A DNA stretch of 64,000 nucleotides from Agrypnia vestita (Eukaryota; Arthropoda; Insecta; Trichoptera; Phryganeidae): contig JADDOH010004201.1 in the NCBI GenBank assembly GCA_016648135.1, positions 1 to 64,000 of the forward strand, in the 5' to 3' direction. The notes below the pieces were generated by a model. That model saw nothing but the letters and a program-made list of their open reading frames with translations. It made no database searches and had not been told where the DNA came from. The translations under genes were made by a program, and so were the position numbers. Shown here piece after piece: positions 1-10,935 of this stretch. How positions within the stretch are numbered: the stretch's first letter is position 1; the number at the start of each line of letters is the position of its first letter.

Positions 1-1015
1 TCGTTATTTGTCTTGTCGTATAATTAGATATGATACTTCTATTTATAGGTTCATGATTTTGTTCCTCCTATTATATTATTTACTTTCTATTTAGTTTTAC
101 ATGCCTCTTCATACTCATTGATTAACTTTAAAAAATATATATTTTTCATACTTTAGTATTTGTATTTAATTATATTCATATTTTTTTTTTTTTTACATAT
201 TTACATAATCAATAGACTTGATGCATCATACTTCTATCCCCAAACACAAGTTCAAATTTTCTGTGGACAGTTAAACAAGTATAAATAATGTAATATATAC
301 ATTATACTGTAACATGTATCTATTTTATTTTTAATAAAAGAATTATACATATAAAAAATAATGTGAAATGCAGAATTCAATTTCTTCTAGTCCACAAGAA
401 GTGTCGCGTCCCAGAGTATTGATAGGTTGTGATGATTGAGATAGATACAGATTGAATAAATTTAGAAAATCTTAAAATAATAAATATTAAAAAACTAAGT
501 ACGGGCATCAAAAAATTATTCCTAAGATATTTAGTGTACAATAGATATAATTCTGTGTTAGATTATATAGGCTTTTCCCGCTTCTTCGAGTGTTTATTAC
601 AGTCCTATTAAACTCTACCTGATAAGTAGGTGCAAACAAGCCTTTATTATTTCTGATTCGGAACAGAAGGACCCACGTGTAACGGGTGCCTTACTTCATA
701 TGGAGGGGTTTTTCAACGGGCTAGGCCTGTCACAGGAGTTGGCTGGCAGCGGGTTGAACTAATCATGAACGTGGTAATAACAGAATCGGACCAATGGGAG
801 AAGCCGAAAACCGTATGGCGGGTGATGAGCTAGACAACGTGGTTTCGAGAAGGAAGGGGGTTACGGTTCGGTGGCGTAATCTCTAGACTAAAAGAAGTGG
901 ACGCGCTATACTCGAAGGCGTCAAAGCTTCGTTTGATGTTCTCGTAACAGTCGATTACTTCCCGAATCAAAATGGAATAATAAAAATAAGTGAACTAATA
1001 ATTCAAAGAGAACCA
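1..1015. other. gene-free AT-rich stretch
   Basis: No coding region, RNA gene or clear repeat boundary was recognised. A GC-richer patch at about 640-960 stands out from the AT-rich surroundings and may be part of a dispersed element, but it carries no protein similarity that I can read. Confidence 0.4.
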
Positions 1016-2578
1016 TATCGTCCCCTTAGAGGTAAAACTCACTAATGACGTTGGAGTACTTTTGAGATAATGAGGTTTAAACATTAAAAACGTTCTATTA
1101 AAAAAATACAATTAATTTGATTTTTTGCAGTATTGTAAATTATTTAAGACTGCAAAACATACAATAAAAATATTCAGAATAAATTAATATTTCATATTAA
1201 TAAACAGATTTTATTCACTTAGTGACTTTTACCTGGACAGAAATTTTTTTTTTACTTAATAACTATCCCTAGGGGATTATATTTAAAAAAAATCGTTTCA
1301 TATTAATAAGTTGTATTTTAATTTTAAAAAATATATCAAATGCGACAGTCTAAGTCGATCCAGTTACTACATAAACTAGATGTAGTGAAACAGCTCCCAG
1401 TGAAAACTGGCTAGGATTTCTCCGAAAACGGAATATCATTGGATTTCGAATTTTATAATATAGGTAATTTAAAAATTTGTTTTCAAATAATGTCAACTGT
1501 TATGAATTAAGTTATTTGCATTTATTTTCTTATATTATTTATACACAAATAATGAGGTATTACATTATTCCTACAATTATAAAATTAATATTTGTTGAAG
1601 CAATTAAATATTTGGAATTCCGAAGTAAATTGAATAATGGTAATGACATACAAAAGGAATATCAAAATACACTTATGTATTTTGTTCTAGGAAATGAAAG
1701 GTTAAGCTTTTCATGGAACTAATCGAATCCCAAGGAATTCAATTGTTTTTATTCTAAGAATTGGGTTTTACGACCAACAAGGCAATTACGAATATTATTT
1801 GTGTAAATAATACAAAATATTGGCCTAACTGATGCGGCTCTTGTGTTATGAGGATTAGCCAGATTATCTTATTTGCACTTGCTAAAATGAATTTGCAGGA
1901 GCCTTTCCTTGTTTTGATATTTGGCATACCTTTAAAAATAAACTATTTTTTGATACGTACACAATTAAAAGAGTATCACTATCCTTCGGTACCTATTTCA
2001 ATCAAAATTTCGTGTTCCGTAAAACTAAATTGTGCAAAGTTTAGAAATTGAAATGAGATTTACATAAAATATATAACTTTGAATAGTAATTCTTAGTTAC
2101 AATTATTATGAAAGAATTATTTATGTAAAGCCCTTTTATTATTTTCTATATTTTTCACCCTATGACACATTACCTTTCCTCTTGAGAGAAACATTTTAAT
2201 TGCGAACGAAAGTTTTATAATAAACACACAGAAGATAATTGTTTTTCATATACTATTAAATAATGACGATCAAGCACAATGCTTGTTTTTCACACCGCAA
2301 GGAACACACTATAAAAAATCTCACGAAGACGAGTTTTCAATTTTGCCGCCTGGTAAAAGTAACTCTAAGCGATTTGATGATTTTTACCTGGACAGAATTA
2401 TTGAAAATTTTCAAATGATGAGTTTTACCAATACTGCAAAAACTTTGAATAGGGAGGGAATATTAACTTTCTGATTTTTTCCTGAGATAGAGATTGAAAA
2501 AATATGAATGTTGCATTCATAACTCATTTTAGCCCAAAAGTGCACTTAGTGAGTTTTAACTCTAAAGGGACGATATAA
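1016..2578. repeat. possible TIR element, about 1.56 kb
   Basis: The left end (about 1016-1075) and the reverse complement of the right end (about 2523-2578) match imperfectly over about 55 bp. The shared core is ATATCGTCCC, then TTAGAG, then TAAAACTCACTAA. This fits the terminal inverted repeats of an old DNA element. A short block, TTTTACCTGGACAGAA, also occurs twice inside in direct orientation (about 1228 and 2382). Small open frames inside (1477-1722, 1848-2051, 2283-2474) resemble nothing I recognise and are not called genes. The ends were judged by eye and no target-site duplication was confirmed. Confidence 0.4.
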
Positions 2579-2805
2579 CTATCAAATATTGACGACATAT
2601 TATGTAGCTGGGATAGTGAAATTGGTAAGCCTCCGCTCCTCCCGCCTTCCGCTTGCACCGCAGCACCCTCTGGTGGTGGAACATCGGTGTTGCCATGTAA
2701 TATTCGGCCATCCTGATGCAATTTGTGACCTCACAAAAGAAAATAGAAATTAGTCGCATACACTTTTTTTTAACAAGTCAGGACCGAAGATATTTCACAG
2801 GTCGC

Positions 2806-3067
2806 ACATACCACTGATGATGTATACCAATCAATTAGGTGACTCAAATACCAGTTATTAAAGTGACCCATGTAGCCGTCACTAATGTGTACCAAATACC
2901 GGTCACTTAGGTGACCTATATTACCAATACAAAGGTGATTACGTTATTATACCAATCGCAAAGGTGATACCATTTTGATGTCACAAAGGTGATACTACGT
3001 GGTTGTCACAAAGGACACTCGGAGCTAGTCACAAAGGTGGCACTTGGCTGTCACAAAGGTGACACTT
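2806..3067. repeat. degenerate minisatellite with CAAAGGTGA core
   Basis: About ten diverged units of roughly 22-29 bp, most containing CACAAAGGTGA or AATACAAAGGTGA with ACCAAT or TTGTCAC spacers. Its right edge abuts and overlaps the decayed pol remnant of the gypsy element, so the array may have grown inside or beside it. Confidence 0.65.
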
Positions 3068-3870
3068 AAGTTAGCTCTTCCACTCTTAAGCTGATCTACT
3101 ATGGAACTGATTCTCTGGTCTTGTAACTGCATCGAAAGTAGCCAGACATCTTTGCTAATCATTGAAACACTCACCTCAGTGCGCGCTGGGTTACGACTTA
3201 GAGCATCCACGTGTCTCATGCGATCGCCAGAGCGGTACTCATCTCCTATATCATAAGCCACCATCTAGCTATCCTGGGGATCATATCTCTCTTTATTAAA
3301 GTTGCTCTGACGGCTGCACAGTCAGTTACGACTTTGAAATGTATACCAAACAAGTAAATCCTAAATCCTTTTATCGACTCTACCACAGCTTAAGTCTCCA
3401 ACTCATAACTGTGATAAAATTCTTCTTCCTTTGATGTTACTCGACTGAAATATGCTACCGGTTTAATATCGCCATTCTGCTGAACTTGCATCAATATACC
3501 ACCTAAGCCTAGCTTACCGGCATCTGTATGCAACTCTGTTTTTAAATCCCTATCATATATGGCCAATACTGGTCGGGAGCCTAATTTTTCTTTCAATGTT
3601 TCAAACGCCTTTACCTGAGGCGTGCTCCACTCCCAGGCTACATTTTTCTTTGTCAATTTTGTCAATGGGCGGCCTTTAGTTACAAAACCACGAATGAATT
3701 TCCTGAAGAAACTAGCCAAACCCAAGAATTGTCTGACTTCATGCACATTTGTTGGAGTTTTGAACTGCTGCACCGCTAAAATTTTGCTGGTACCTGGCGC
3801 TATGCCTTTACCTCATGACCCAAGTTGGTTATTCTGGTCGCTCTCTGAGCATCAGGCTGACATTCCGGGG
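3025..3870 (-). pseudogene. gypsy pol: RT thumb and RNase H remnant
   Basis: The frame at 3773-3390 reads through the RT connection (VHEVRQFLGLASFFRKFIRG, then PLTKLTKK) into the RNase H-like domain (KLGLGGILMQ, PVAYFSR, YHSYELET). Upstream, TNLGHEV at about 3850 is the end of the palm/thumb. A single nonsense codon after YELET at about 3388 is followed by an open stretch (AVVESIKGFRIYLFG). The sequence then shifts frame near 3260 into YRSGDRMRHVDALSRNP, the classic end of gypsy RNase H. No integrase zinc finger or DDE core follows. It is a pseudogene of a Ty3/gypsy polyprotein. Confidence 0.85.
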
Positions 3871-4199
3871 CTCCGATGCAAGTCAGCGCTCGCGTCATCA
3901 ATTGTCCCCGTCTTCAGGCCACCGCCTCCTGGCCAGTATTATAGATGCTCGTGTAAGCATCTCCCGCCTTCAAGAGCGTCGCAGGCAACATGTAGCTCAC
4001 GGGATCCAAATCAAAAAACCGAAGTGTGGTCGAAAAGCAGCCGTTCTCTGCACCTGAAACAACCACCCTGACACGCTGAATGGTGTCAGAAGAAACAAAA
4101 ATATCTTCTTGGCATATGACATTGTACACCACAATCATATCTCTCTGGGCACAGAGTTATTTCCTCTACGGGATTCCGTTCCACATCCTCAACCAACTG

Positions 4200-4470
4200 G
4201 ACAACCAAAAAGAGCCCAAGCTAATTGATTATGGGCTGACCAATCAAGACGTCACCTCGCCTATTTCGCAGTCCGTGATCAAGGCTGAAGTGGCCAGCAT
4301 CAAACCATCCACTTTAAAGACGAATGACGCCGTCCCCAGCGCTGCCACTGCTCCGCCCGAGAAGCCTCTCAAGATGGTGTGAGATGAGCACACGTGCAGT
4401 TTAGTCCGATCCGACGAGCTCCGGGCTACTATGTTACATTGACTTCCTGTGTCAATGAGCCTCTCAGCCT
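4200..4470 (-). pseudogene. gypsy retropepsin remnant
   Basis: The minus strand encodes LIDTGSQCNIVA, with the aspartic-protease triad DTG at about 4448-4453. A second block follows (GTASFVFKVDG, then ALITDCEIGEV) and then, in another frame, VLIGQPIIN, the downstream protease motif. The frame is broken between these blocks. The position between the gag zinc knuckle and the RT thumb matches gypsy gag-pol order. The polyprotein it would have processed is destroyed. Confidence 0.75.
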
Positions 4471-4564
4471 CACTCCATTGATCTCCACCGCCTTCCGGCA
4501 GGCATTATCAACTCTGCGGAGCTGACGAGCTTGACCTGCTCCGTGGTCGCCTCTTGCGTCCTCT

Positions 4565-5466
4565 TTCGCTTAAAGCAGGCACTGCTCAGGTGCCCCATCT
4601 TCTCGCAAACCCGACATCCTTACTCGAGCTCGATCTGCAGAACCTGGCGACGTGCCCTGGTCTGACACAAAAAACTGGTGCACTGGCACAAAAAACAGAT
4701 CCTTCCGCTTGCCGATCATTGGTGACATCTTCTAGCCAGTATTTCCACTTCCCGCTTGCCTCGCAGAACTCGATGGCGCCTTGAAGTTTTCCTGGGAGGA
4801 CAGAAACCCAGCATAGAGCTCTTCGGGCGTCGCGTAGCGTTAGCCCTTGGCGTGGGGCTGCAGTTCCACGGGAAGCCCGCGAATGACGCACGAGATAGCT
4901 GTCTCGTCATCCAACCGACATCTCTTAATCAACAGCATCTTCTCATGATAATAATGAGTCATGGACTCGTTCTCACGCTTCGTGCGCTTCATCATCTCCT
5001 CCAGGAGATCGGCGTGTTCGACGTGCTGCGGGAATGCACGCTCCAACACGGCCTTCCACTGGCCCCAGGTCACGTCATGACTGACCTGGGGCCATAACTG
5101 GTCGTACCACCGGCGAGCCGAGCCGCGTAGCCTCGTCTGCATGTAACATGACTTGACGTTATCATCCCAGCCGTGCATTTTCCCAGCACGTCGATTTTAT
5201 TTACCCACGCGGAAACAGTGCACGCCTTGTCGTCTGGATCGAAGCTAGGCTCTCACCGATGGCCCAGCAGACGAAACAGGCTTGTTGCTGCGAGCTGCCG
5301 GCGCCTCTCTCCTCGATATACTTCTCGAGCATCCCTTCCAGTCTGGTCGCTAGCAGTCTCTCGACGGTTCCAAATCCTCGTCATATTGGCGCTCGTGGGG
5401 CCTGTCGCGGAAACGCTCGCGTGATTCTTCACGCAATTTGTCGGAGGAACGCTCGTTTCTCGACAT
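4565..5466 (-). pseudogene. gypsy gag (capsid and zinc-knuckle nucleocapsid) remnant
   Basis: A start codon at 5466 (reading MSRNERSSDKLREESRER) follows a TATA-like box by about 90 bp. A stop appears after about 38 codons. The best preserved part, 5178-4840, is the retrotransposon gag capsid domain (YMQTRLRGSARRWYDQL, FPQHVEHADLLEEM, ESMTHYYHEKM). Near 4600 a zinc knuckle CRVCEKMGHLSSAC (CX2CX4HX4C) is intact, just after a damaged one (FCVRPGHVARFC). Several frameshifts separate these blocks. Confidence 0.85.
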
Positions 5467-5556
5467 TTTCAGCTCTTTAACGTTCGAAACAATCAACACA
5501 ATAAACACGCGTTATCACAAAAACAAGATGGCGGCGTAGTAGTTAGTAGTTGCGGA

Positions 5557-5565
5557 TATTTTATA
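5557..5565 (-). promoter_or_regulatory. TATA-like box upstream of gag
   Basis: TATAAAATA on the minus strand, about 90 bp before the gag start and downstream of the hammerhead-like motif. This would place an LTR promoter here, but the assignment rests on sequence and position only. Confidence 0.4.
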
Positions 5566-5595
5566 CGAACCGTATGTTTTTCCGAGAAACGATTC

Positions 5596-5635
5596 TCGAC
5601 GTTTTGTTGAATGTTTATTCAACGTCATCAGGAGG
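5596..5635 (-). ncRNA. hammerhead-ribozyme-like motif (damaged core)
   Basis: On the minus strand: CCUC, then CUGAUGA, one C, a perfect 7-bp stem II (GUUGAAU/AUUCAAC, AAAC loop), then AAAA where GAAA is expected, CG, UC and GAGA. Stem I pairs CUC with GAG. The ACGUC end fits the minimal type I form with a self-complementary stem III, known from Penelope-like elements. The catalytic G12 is replaced by A, so this copy should be inactive. It lies between the retroelement ORF tail (5671-5910) and the gag leader, as an LTR-borne motif would. Confidence 0.45.
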
Positions 5636-5670
5636 ACTACCTTTACCCGTGGAGGTGGAGGTCGGACTGA

Positions 5671-5910
5671 TTACTGCTTTCTAGGGCGTAAATTGTATGC
5701 ACTTTTTTGTGGAGTGTTCACTTCTTCTACAATAGAGGTCGCCAGTGAGCAATATGTACTAGTTACGTCGGCGGACTTTACTGCGATGTCTCTCAAGGGT
5801 TGAATCAATGTCGTTAGAACAAGGCGCCAAATACTTGATAGTTTGTAACTGTCATCTCTATTGAAATTGGGATGTTTGTATGACGTGGCGATCCGTCCGT
5901 CATCGTACAC
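5671..5910 (-). pseudogene. C-terminal tail of a retroelement ORF
   Basis: A 79-codon frame ending NTPQKSAYNLRPRKQ. The YNLRPRK ending is a frequent last motif of insect retroelement polyproteins. Upstream the frame is lost, so only a tail is left. It ends about 200 bp before the gag start of the gypsy remnant, with a TATA-like box and a hammerhead-like motif between. One reading is a tandem junction, where the end of one copy is followed by an LTR-like spacer and then the start of the next. Which family it belongs to is not certain. Confidence 0.4.
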
Positions 5911-6400
5911 ATCAAAATCTTAAAAGTTAAAAGGTACAATATTCACATGTCTACGAAAACCTTACATTGAACTGTTTTTTTTTTTTAAGTAAAACCTAAT
6001 TGGCTGGCTTAAATGTTCAGTGTGGCCAGTAGCAAAAAATATAAGCTCGTTCCAAAATAAAAAACGTTTTGATCTCTCTTAAATATAATAAAACTGATAG
6101 AATGGTTGAGAAAAGCAGATTTTTATTCCTATTAACCCCATCATTCTATTTTACCCGTATTACGGAACTCATCGTTTTCAAAAAAAAAAAATTTCCGACC
6201 GCCGGGCGCCGCCACAATGAACAGCGTTCACCGAAATGAACTGTAGCATTCGCTTGTTTAGTAAAGTGAACTGATCAAAAAGACCAGTTCGTTCATGAGC
6301 GACGCGTCTCTAGTCGGGCGAAGGCGGCTTTTGACATTGACAAACGCCATTTGCTTATTTGCTAGTTTGTGTCACGTCGCAGATAAATAGTTCCAGAATC

Positions 6401-6557
6401 ATGAACCGTGCCTTGCAGGATATTCTTGATGTCAAGCCAGAGCCAGGATATGCCGCCGAGAGCGGCGATGAAGAGCTCTACACTGATGTGGACGTATCCT
6501 ATCCTGACATCAAGCAGGGGTGCTCGGAGTCCTCCGGGAGGGCCGAACAGCGCGCCG
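6401..6557 (+). pseudogene. orphan copy A of the zinc-finger gene first exon
   Basis: 52 codons plus one base (MNRALQDILDVKPEP...), followed by a GTAAG donor. It matches the first exons at 21430 and 21959 in length, phase and most residues. The SUMO-type motif VKPE is kept, but the second one (IKQE) has become IKQG. The similarity continues downstream to about 6800 (AAAAGCAGTTATTTTATTTA, then GAGGTTTAAATTAGGTGTGG), so the copy is a duplicated block of several hundred bp. The upstream flank differs from the other two copies. No finger exon follows within 15 kb, so it is probably a non-functional duplicate, unless it splices to the distant array as a far 5' exon. Confidence 0.6.
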
Positions 6558-6599
6558 GTAAGATGTTTAATTTTTGATCCATTCTCAAGAAACATTAAA

Positions 6600-7900
6600 T
6601 GCGCGCACCTGACGTGACCGTCAATGATGGATAAAACCTAAACTAAGGTTACCAGATGTCGATAACCAAAAAGCAGTTATTTTATTTATTAGAAGCGCCT
6701 CGCGAGACAATATTTCACATTTTCAGTGCTAGTCACCAAGGAAATGTAAAAAAACTATAATAATTTCATGTTCAGCGAGGTTTAAATTAGGTGTGGTATG
6801 TTGGCCACAAGCCACGTTCCTTCTAAGGCTTTTTATATTATTTATAATTTCAGATTTATCAGTTGGACCTAAGAAAATTCTATTTACCGAGATTGCTATT
6901 CTATCGTTCGTTAACTTGTTGAGGACCCTAAAAATTTCGCTCAAAATATAGGTCAAGGCCAGAGATTTTCTGATTTTTTTGTGATTTTTCTTTTTACTAA
7001 AAAACCACGAAAACAGGCGTATATTAAAAAAAACACACAAATTCATATTATTTTATCGTAAGTGTCGAAATGCAACGATTTTTTTATCTTTTAAGTAAAA
7101 AAAATAATATTTTTGTGATTTCCGATACTGTTGCCAGTGCAACATTTTCCGAAAATAATAATAATTTTTTATTTGTTTATTAGAGACAACACTACCATTA
7201 TTATTTGATGCCTGCCTAATAATCTTCTTCTGTATGGTATATTTTGTTGCACGGCACAGCACCCGACGGGACATCGCACTCTTAACACATAAATATGATA
7301 CACTTTCACACACACACATATTTCAAATAAACGCAACAAAATTGCGTGTATTTTTGTTAATAAATCACTGTTAGTATTCAATTGAATCATAAACCAACAA
7401 AAACTGACAAATATCGTCTATATTTGTGTATACGTGTACAAATAAATCAAAAATCGAAAAAAATAAATTGTATTTCCCGCGCACTTTGTGCGTGATCTTG
7501 AATTACGGAATATTTGAGTTTCGATTGCGCAACTCGCGTTCGGGGCGACATCTACAACTCTTCTATACGATTTTGACGGCAGAAAAACTTCTGTTTTGAT
7601 TTAAAATATAATCCGCGATGTTTTTGAGTTGAAAATGGAATGACATTTTTCAACTTCGATACGCGGCCGTCGAGAAATAATGAATTACGTTCTGGACGCC
7701 GGGTGCGCCGGCCCCAGAGGCTTTAATCCATAATTGCCATTATTTTCTTGTGCGTTTAGGGTCACATTTTTGAAATCAGTATTCCAGTAATATATAAGTA
7801 GTAATATTATGTCTAAGTATTAGTATTTTACTTGAAATTAATATTCCAGTAATATCTAAATATAATAATTCTGTTCGAATTCACGGATAGAGAACAAAAT
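6600..7900. other. gene-free stretch after exon copy A
   Basis: 6600-6800 is the 3' flank of the duplicated exon block. Beyond that lies AT-rich DNA with no recognisable gene. The open frames at 6729-7390 on the minus strand are low-complexity and match nothing I recognise. Confidence 0.4.
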
Positions 7901-7985
7901 TACATTGCTAAAGAAAGACTCGAACCTTGGACGCGCAGACAGCAATGCCGCAACCAAACGACATAGCCACCATCGTTTCTCCCCG
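7815..7985 (-). repeat. tRNA-derived SINE-like copy
   Basis: The minus strand has a B-box-like AAGGTTCGAGTCT (about 7928) preceded by a weak A box (TGGCTATGTCGTTTGGTTG). After it comes CCGTGAATTCGAA, which is shared with the SINE at 49985-50165. It does not fold as a functional tRNA. Confidence 0.5.
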
Positions 7986-8404
7986 ACCCATCAAAAATAT
8001 GCTATCCACATTGTAAGAGCAGGGCTTGAGTAAGGCGAGAACCATTTATTTACGCCTCCGTGATTTTCACGGGTACGGCTAGGACCTACATTATGTAATG
8101 TCGACCATCTTGAATCGAGTGCCCATCATAAAGATGCTCGATGATGGTGAATGAATTAGAGCCTCCATCCCACTCTAATAATCCGACACCCTTTTGTCTG
8201 TTGTTATAACAGTTAGCGCTCCGTATGGGGATATCCATAGCCATCTTAATAGCAAGCCGCGCACATAAACTTGGCAACGCTGTAAATGGAACACTCCGTG
8301 GGCCGGTTATGGCGGTGTGTGAATTCATAAAATAAGAAAATAAATTAATGATTTTAGACTGTATGTATTGGTTTATGTTTAAAGACCTTAAATATGCTAA
8401 TTAC

Positions 8405-8690
8405 TGTCTTCTTCTTCTTCTTCATCAGCCTTCGTCTTTCCATTGCTGTACATCCAGCAGGCCTATAAGGCCTCTTCCTTCTTTTTCCATTCTTCCCTGT
8501 TGTTTGCTTATTGTATCCATTTCTTTCTCCCCACAGCGACTATATCATCGGCCCATCTCTTTTGAGGTCTTCCGATGCCTCTTTTATTCTCCCAAGGTCT
8601 CCATTTCAGAACTCTGGGAGGCCATCTTGTAGCATCCTGCCTTGCAACATGTCCTGCCCATTGCCATTTTAGCTTCGCTACACGATCCAT
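8405..8690 (-). mobile_element. LINE 3' end fragment (RT C-terminal tail)
   Basis: The minus-strand frame includes KLKWQWAGHVARQDATRW, KWRPWENKRGIGRPQKRW and ADDIV. This is the typical C-terminal tail of insect endonuclease/reverse-transcriptase LINEs, which reads like WAGHIAR...GRPxxRWxDD. It ends in a GAA-rich run (TTC repeats on the plus strand at about 8407-8424), the usual tail of this group. Only the 3' end remains. The RT catalytic core is absent. Confidence 0.75.
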
Positions 8691-8939
8691 GATATCCGCT
8701 ACTCTAGTTCTGCGCCTAATTTCGTCATTAGGCTCTTAGTTTCGTCTCTTAGTTTTGAGATAGGGCTGACCAAAGTTTTGACTCATCTAAACTGACTTAT
8801 AAAAATGTGACAACTAACTATTTTTATCATCTTTTTAGTGAAATGTGTACATAATAGTCTCTTATTTAGTAGTAAAGATGGTTATGCAAATTTTTGCCAC
8901 GTTTTAGTTAGTTAAGAGCAATGATCAGACATATCGCTC

Positions 8940-9961
8940 TGTGGAACTGACAGCTACTACCGGCTACATTGAAAATAATTCCACATAACGCGCTGTATGG
9001 AACTGACAGCTACTACCGGCTACATTGAAAATAATTCCACATAACGCGCTGTATGGAACTGACAGCTACTACTGGCTACATTGAAAATAATTCCACATAA
9101 CGCGCTGTATGGAACTGACAGCTACTACCGGCTACATTGAAAATAATTCCACATAACGCGCTGTATGGAACTGACAGCTACTACTGGCTACATTGAAAAT
9201 AATTCCACATAACGCGCTGTATGGAACTGACAGGTAGCTACCGGCTACATTGAAAATAATTCCACATAACGCGCTGTATGGAACTGACAGCTACTACTGG
9301 CTACATTGAAAATAATTCCACATAACGCGCTGTATGGAATGACAGCTACTACGGCTACATTGAAAATATTCAACAAACGCGCTGTATGGAACTGACAGCT
9401 ACTACTGGCTACATTGAAAATAATTCCACATAACGCGCGTATGGAACTGACAGCTACTACGGCGACATTGAAATAATTCCACATAACGCGCTGTATGGAA
9501 CTGACAGACTACTACTACTGGCTACGGCTACATGAAATGATAATTAATTCCACATAACGCGCTGTATGGAACTGACAGGCTACCGGCATTGAAAATAATT
9601 CCACATAACGCGCTGTATGGAACTGACAGCTACTACTGGCTACATTGAAAATAATTCCACATAACGCGCTGTATGGAACTGACAGGTAGCTACCGGCTAC
9701 ATTGAAAATAATTCCACATAACGCGCTGTATGGAACTGACAGCTACTACTGGCTACATTGAAAATAATTCCACATAACGCGCTGTATGGAACTGACAGCT
9801 ACTACCGGCTACATTGAAAATAATTCCACATAACGCGCTGTATGGAACTGACAGCTACTACTGGCTACATTGAAAATAATTCCACATAACGCGCTGTATG
9901 GAACTGACAGGTAGCTACCGGCTACATTGAAAATAATTCCACATAACGCGCTGTATGGAAT
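8940..9961. repeat. 56-bp satellite array, about 18 copies
   Basis: Tandem units of 56-57 bp contain GGAACTGACAGCTACTACCG, GCTACATTGAAAATAATTCC and ACATAACGCGCTGTAT. Outer units are nearly identical, while units at about 9335-9590 are eroded by small indels. Three unit types (ACCGG, ACTGG and a 57-bp GGTAGCTACCGG form) recur in similar order on both sides, suggesting a higher-order unit of about four monomers. Open frames across it are periodic artefacts. Confidence 0.95.
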
Positions 9962-10019
9962 TGAACATATCAGATAGGCTGACAACTAACTCTCCATTTC
10001 CACCACAATTTCCAATTCA

Positions 10020-10150
10020 CACAATTACACCATTTCCTACTAGGGGTAGGCAGACATGATACATTATTACATACTTATGAACTGTCACGGTACATACATA
10101 CACCATCTTCCACAACTTTCATACATTTCTCACACATGTTCACTGATTAC
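10020..10150 (-). mobile_element. LINE C-terminal fragment, CMNVDEAK-type family
   Basis: The minus strand reads about CEKCMKVVEDGVCMYRDSS in broken frames. This matches the LINE tail seen better at 24735-24910 (RCMNVAEAKVVYQDRRVW). It is a short, old 3' fragment. Confidence 0.45.
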
Positions 10151-10210
10151 ACCTGTCTTAAATTGAAATAAATCAGTATCTGGTCGATTTGATCATGCCA
10201 TTACTTTATC

Positions 10211-10740
10211 TTATTTCCTTAAACTGTTTTGGGCAAATGATGTCTTATAAAAAATTGAACATGATTTTTTTACAAATTTTAACATACAAATGTCTGTCCA
10301 TAAAGCCTTTTCGCCTGCAGTATTTTGATTAAAATTTCTCGCTATAGTACTTTGAAGATGTCTACAATCTATGAAATCTGCTGTATCTCTTTCTTGACAT
10401 TTGTATAGTTTACCAGTTTTCTTCAGCAGCCGTATTATTGTGGATATCCATGACATGGAACTAATTGCCAAGGCATGTATATTGGTCCGCCTTTTAGACA
10501 TCTCTTTTTTTCTCGTTCTGTTAATGCATGCCTGGCATTTTGTGTATGCCCCACGACCAAAAAGTTCTGGTAGATTTCTTCTACGCCATCTATTGAGTTG
10601 ACTGCATGTGTTAATAGGGAAGTAACAAATTTATTTTTTTGTTGCCCTTCACAATTATCCTAATAAAACAATATTTTTTTATGGATTGCTTTTCAAAAAC
10701 TATAGCAAGTAGCTACCAATTTCATTTGATCCCCTTTTAC
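10211..10740 (-). pseudogene. C-terminal half of a decayed transposase-like gene (locus 1)
   Basis: Before the piggyBac element, at about 10740-10936, the minus strand reads FYYKRHLNTFYFTLYD and then YVWHEGLGKRGSNEIGS. Further on come DNCEGQQKNKFV, FLVVGHTQN and, in the 10501-10211 frame, GKLYKCQERDTADF and ALWTDICMLKFVK. Together these are the C-terminal half of a protein family that is very common in insect genomes, with a DNC.GQ.KN motif like a DDE acidic core. I cannot put a firm family name on it. Several stops and frameshifts make it a pseudogene. The N-terminal half is at 13402-13835, beyond the piggyBac insertion. Confidence 0.75.
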
Positions 10741-10935
10741 CCAAGCCCTCATGCCATACATAAGAGTGACCTTGCTTCTCCATTATGTCGTATAGCGTAA
10801 AATAAAAAGTATTTAAATGGCGTTTATAATAAAAACTAGATATGTGTTCTGAAGGCACTGTCAGCACAGCTTGCAGATCAAAACAAGCTACTTTGAATAA
10901 ATTTGAAGCAATATCATCTTCTTTTTCTTTTCTAC

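Larger units (their letters stand above)
3025..5640 (-). mobile_element. decayed Ty3/gypsy LTR retrotransposon remnant
   Basis: Read on the minus strand the order is a promoter-like leader with a hammerhead-like motif (about 5640-5467), gag (5466 to about 4565), retropepsin (about 4460-4200), then the reverse-transcriptase thumb and RNase H (about 3870-3025). That order is Ty3/gypsy. The RT palm with its YxDD motif and the whole integrase are missing, so there are at least two internal deletions besides frameshifts and stops. No matching LTR pair was found. The 2806-3067 minisatellite takes the place of the integrase end. The copy cannot be autonomous. Confidence 0.8.

Noticed and set aside
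3622..5480. Plus-strand open frames across the gypsy remnant
   Set aside because: They are antisense shadows of gag, protease and RNase H on the minus strand.
8940..9961. CRISPR-like array
   Set aside because: The repeats are contiguous with no unique spacers and lie in a eukaryotic context, so this is a satellite.
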